This document shows, one piece after another, positions 3,678-5,481 of a stretch of DNA of 5,481 nucleotides. Positions within the stretch are counted from its first letter, which is position 1, and every line of letters begins with the position of its first letter. The position numbers and the translations under genes are program-made. The notes under the pieces are model-generated. The model worked only from the letters and a program-made list of their open reading frames with translations, had not been told where the DNA came from and did not search any database. The stretch lies in assembly GCA_003167305.1 (NCBI GenBank), contig PMTP01000174.1:14066-19546 (forward strand), in the 5' to 3' direction. This DNA is from Acidobacteriaceae bacterium. Its GTDB lineage: Bacteria > Acidobacteriota > Terriglobia > Terriglobales > Acidobacteriaceae.

Positions 3678-5481
3678 TCAGTGGTGGGCGTGGGCTGTCT
3701 CTCCGCCAAATGGACTGGTATCCGGGTTTGCCGGATCGACAATGCGGATGTTCTGCATCATTCCCTCGTCCTCGTGGTCCAGAATGTGGCAGTGGAGAAC
3801 AAAGTCGCCCGCGAAATCCTCATAGTGCGCCCGCACGATGACGTGGTACCCCTTCTTGATCAGAATCGTGTCCCGGAACACGCCGATCTGATCACAGTAC
3901 TGCGGGTCGGGGTTCGGCTTGGCTTCGGTCTTCTTCAGTTCCGTACAATTTCCCTGTTCATCGAAGATGCTTTTGCCATCGGGACCGTAGATGGCGATGA
4001 TCTGGAACGGGTTTACATGAATATGGTAAGGATGGTTTCCCAGTTTCGAACTGATGTCCCACTCCTCTACTTTGCCCAAGGTGAGTTTCTTGTACTGATC
4101 GGGTTCATAGGCATGGCCGTCCACTTCAAAGGTGTCTTTCGGCACAACGGGCGGAACCTCGATGTCGAAGACGGTCGACGTGTGGTCCACGTCCTTGATT
4201 CCGCGCAGGTCCGGCATGGGGCTGAATTCCGCCGTATTTAACGCCCGCAGCTGCGATCGCACTGGCTCCGGCAGTTCCGGATTGCCGTTATAGAGTTCCG
4301 TGCCCAGATACTCGCGCAGGTGCGCCAGGTCGACGGTGGTGTCGCCCGACACCTCGATCAGCGCCAGCAGGCGCGGTTCCCTGGGGATGAACTGATTCTT
4401 CTGCAACGCTTCCGGCGTAAGTTCCTGCGGATTGATGACGCCCGCCGGGTTGAAGACGTCGTTTGTCACGCAATATAGGCCTTTGTGCGGAAAGACCACC
4501 AGCACATCGCTGCGGTAGCCTGGCTGAATCACGTTGATCGGCTTTTCGGACATGGCGGTGCGCGTCAGGCCGTCGGTGGCAATTTCAAACTGTGGCACCG
4601 TCGCCTTCATGTTGCAGTGGTCTTCGATCCACTTCGGTGCAGCTGTTGCGCCAACCCCTGCGCTGAGCGTCGAGGCCAGCAGATTGCCGCGCAATTCCGT
4701 TTTGGCGGCGGTGATGTGCAATCCGATCGTGTCACGTACACCGCCGTGAATCAGCCGGAAGCGATAAATATCGCCGGCAACCGCCGAGACCGTCGGCTGA
4801 ACGGAGCCATTGATCGTTGTGTAACGTCCCGATTTGCCCCACGTCGGGCCACCGAACTGGTTTGCGCTGTAGTCCTCGATCATGCCCACGCGCGGCTTGC
4901 CTGCATCTGTTGCGCCGCAATCCCAGGTAAATGTCCCGTCGGGCTCGCGGCAGGAATACTGGACCTGCTGGAAAAGCGCGATGTGGTCCACAACTTTGCG
5001 TCCGCCCGCCTGCTTCAGCACGGTGTCGATATCGGCCAGCCCGCCATGCGCCAGCTTGTCGGCATAGGCGCGGTGGCCCTCAACGATCAGTGCGCCCTCC
5101 ATGCCGCTCGAGACCTGCAGGGCGGTCGAGCCATGCCGGTGCGAGTGGTACCAGAAGGTTCCGGCAGGATGGTTCGCCGGCAGGTCGAACTGATATTCCT
5201 GGGACTTGCCCGGTTCGATATCGATGAACACGTTATCGCTCTTGCCCTTCGGCGAAACATGCAGTCCATGCGTATGCAGATTGGTAGTGTTGAAGCAGTG
5301 CGGAACGTTGTGATCCGGACCGTCGGCACACCCCAAGAGATTATGCGGGAGGTTATTGCGGACAGTTCCATGCAGCGTGTCTCCGGGAAGCACGCGCATC
5401 GTCGGGCCCACGGCATTCCCGTTGTAGGTTCTCAGCTTGGCTGCATCGGTCTTGCCGGTCGCGGGATTGTAAGTATGGACC
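3678..5481 (-). CDS. Multicopper oxidase (laccase-like), N-terminus cut by window edge
   Basis: Six hundred residues are open from the right edge to a TGA at 3678-3680, with a second TGA directly after. Family role: multicopper oxidases take electrons from a phenolic, metal or other substrate at a type 1 copper and reduce O2 to water at a trinuclear centre, usually in the periplasm or outside the cell. All ligand motifs are visible (numbering from the first complete codon): HTHG (H69, H71), HSH (H112, H114), HPYHIH (H483, H486, H488) and HCHILDHEDEGM (H563, C564, H565, H569, with M574 as axial type 1 ligand). Cupredoxin domain 1 covers about 15-135, the middle domain includes the segment near 221-256, and domain 3 runs about 440-592. 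The C-terminus ends in HAHH. Eight non-copper cysteines suggest disulfides and export, but any signal peptide lies outside the window. A GTG at 5409-5411 is not the start, because conserved domain 1 sequence continues upstream. The substrate cannot be told from sequence; a copper resistance, Mn oxidation or spore-coat-like role are all possible. Confidence 0.93.
   Translation of the reverse strand, partial: VHTYNPATGKTDAAKLRTYNGNAVGPTMRVLPGDTLHGTVRNNLPHNLLGCADGPDHNVPHCFNTTNLHTHGLHVSPKGKSDNVFIDIEPGKSQEYQFDLPANHPAGTFWYHSHRHGSTALQVSSGMEGALIVEGHRAYADKLAHGGLADIDTVLKQAGGRKVVDHIALFQQVQYSCREPDGTFTWDCGATDAGKPRVGMIEDYSANQFGGPTWGKSGRYTTINGSVQPTVSAVAGDIYRFRLIHGGVRDTIGLHITAAKTELRGNLLASTLSAGVGATAAPKWIEDHCNMKATVPQFEIATDGLTRTAMSEKPINVIQPGYRSDVLVVFPHKGLYCVTNDVFNPAGVINPQELTPEALQKNQFIPREPRLLALIEVSGDTTVDLAHLREYLGTELYNGNPELPEPVRSQLRALNTAEFSPMPDLRGIKDVDHTSTVFDIEVPPVVPKDTFEVDGHAYEPDQYKKLTLGKVEEWDISSKLGNHPYHIHVNPFQIIAIYGPDGKSIFDEQGNCTELKKTEAKPNPDPQYCDQIGVFRDTILIKKGYHVIVRAHYEDFAGDFVLHCHILDHEDEGMMQNIRIVDPANPDTSPFGGETAHAHH

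Noticed and set aside
3637..3678. Short minus-strand frame whose ATG overlaps the oxidase stop (ATGA)
   Set aside because: It ends after 13 codons with no conserved content visible; the overlap is a chance product of the TGATGA double stop.
3423..4241. 272-codon plus-strand frame
   Set aside because: Most of it lies antisense to the oxidase C-terminal copper domain, which is certain; the remaining 250 bases show no recognisable protein.

Overview
The window holds two complete genes, two genes cut by the window edges, and one long AT-richer intergenic stretch. Base composition, the gene set and a dispersed-repeat-like block upstream of the first gene suggest a soil-type Gram-negative bacterium, most likely an Acidobacteriota member. 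This placement is an inference from memory of similar sequences, not a search result.

Layout: (1) Positions 1-527, minus strand: the N-terminal 175 residues of a HemQ-type coproheme decarboxylase (chlorite dismutase family), running off the left edge. (2) Positions 528-777: a divergent intergenic region with a repeat-like block at about 621-702. (3) Positions 778-1416, plus strand: a complete DedA/VTT-family membrane protein. (4) Positions 1535-2872, plus strand: a complete myo-inositol-1-phosphate synthase with a good ribosome binding site, followed by a strong intrinsic terminator at 2907-2938. (5) Positions 2873-3677: about 800 bases with no convincing gene, but with a palindrome, a G-quadruplex-capable run, inverted repeats and a compact hairpin. 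(6) Positions 3678-5481, minus strand: a multicopper oxidase with all copper ligands visible, missing only its N-terminus beyond the right edge.

How the genes relate: DedA and inositol-phosphate synthase are co-directional, 118 bases apart, and may both serve membrane lipid chemistry (lipid transbilayer movement and inositol supply). This is suggestive only. HemQ (last step of coproporphyrin-dependent heme synthesis) is divergent from DedA. The multicopper oxidase is convergent with the inositol synthase and is an independent unit. No clearly new multi-gene system is visible. The points most worth a second look are substitutions at two usually charged DedA positions and the structured noncoding stretch between the convergent genes.
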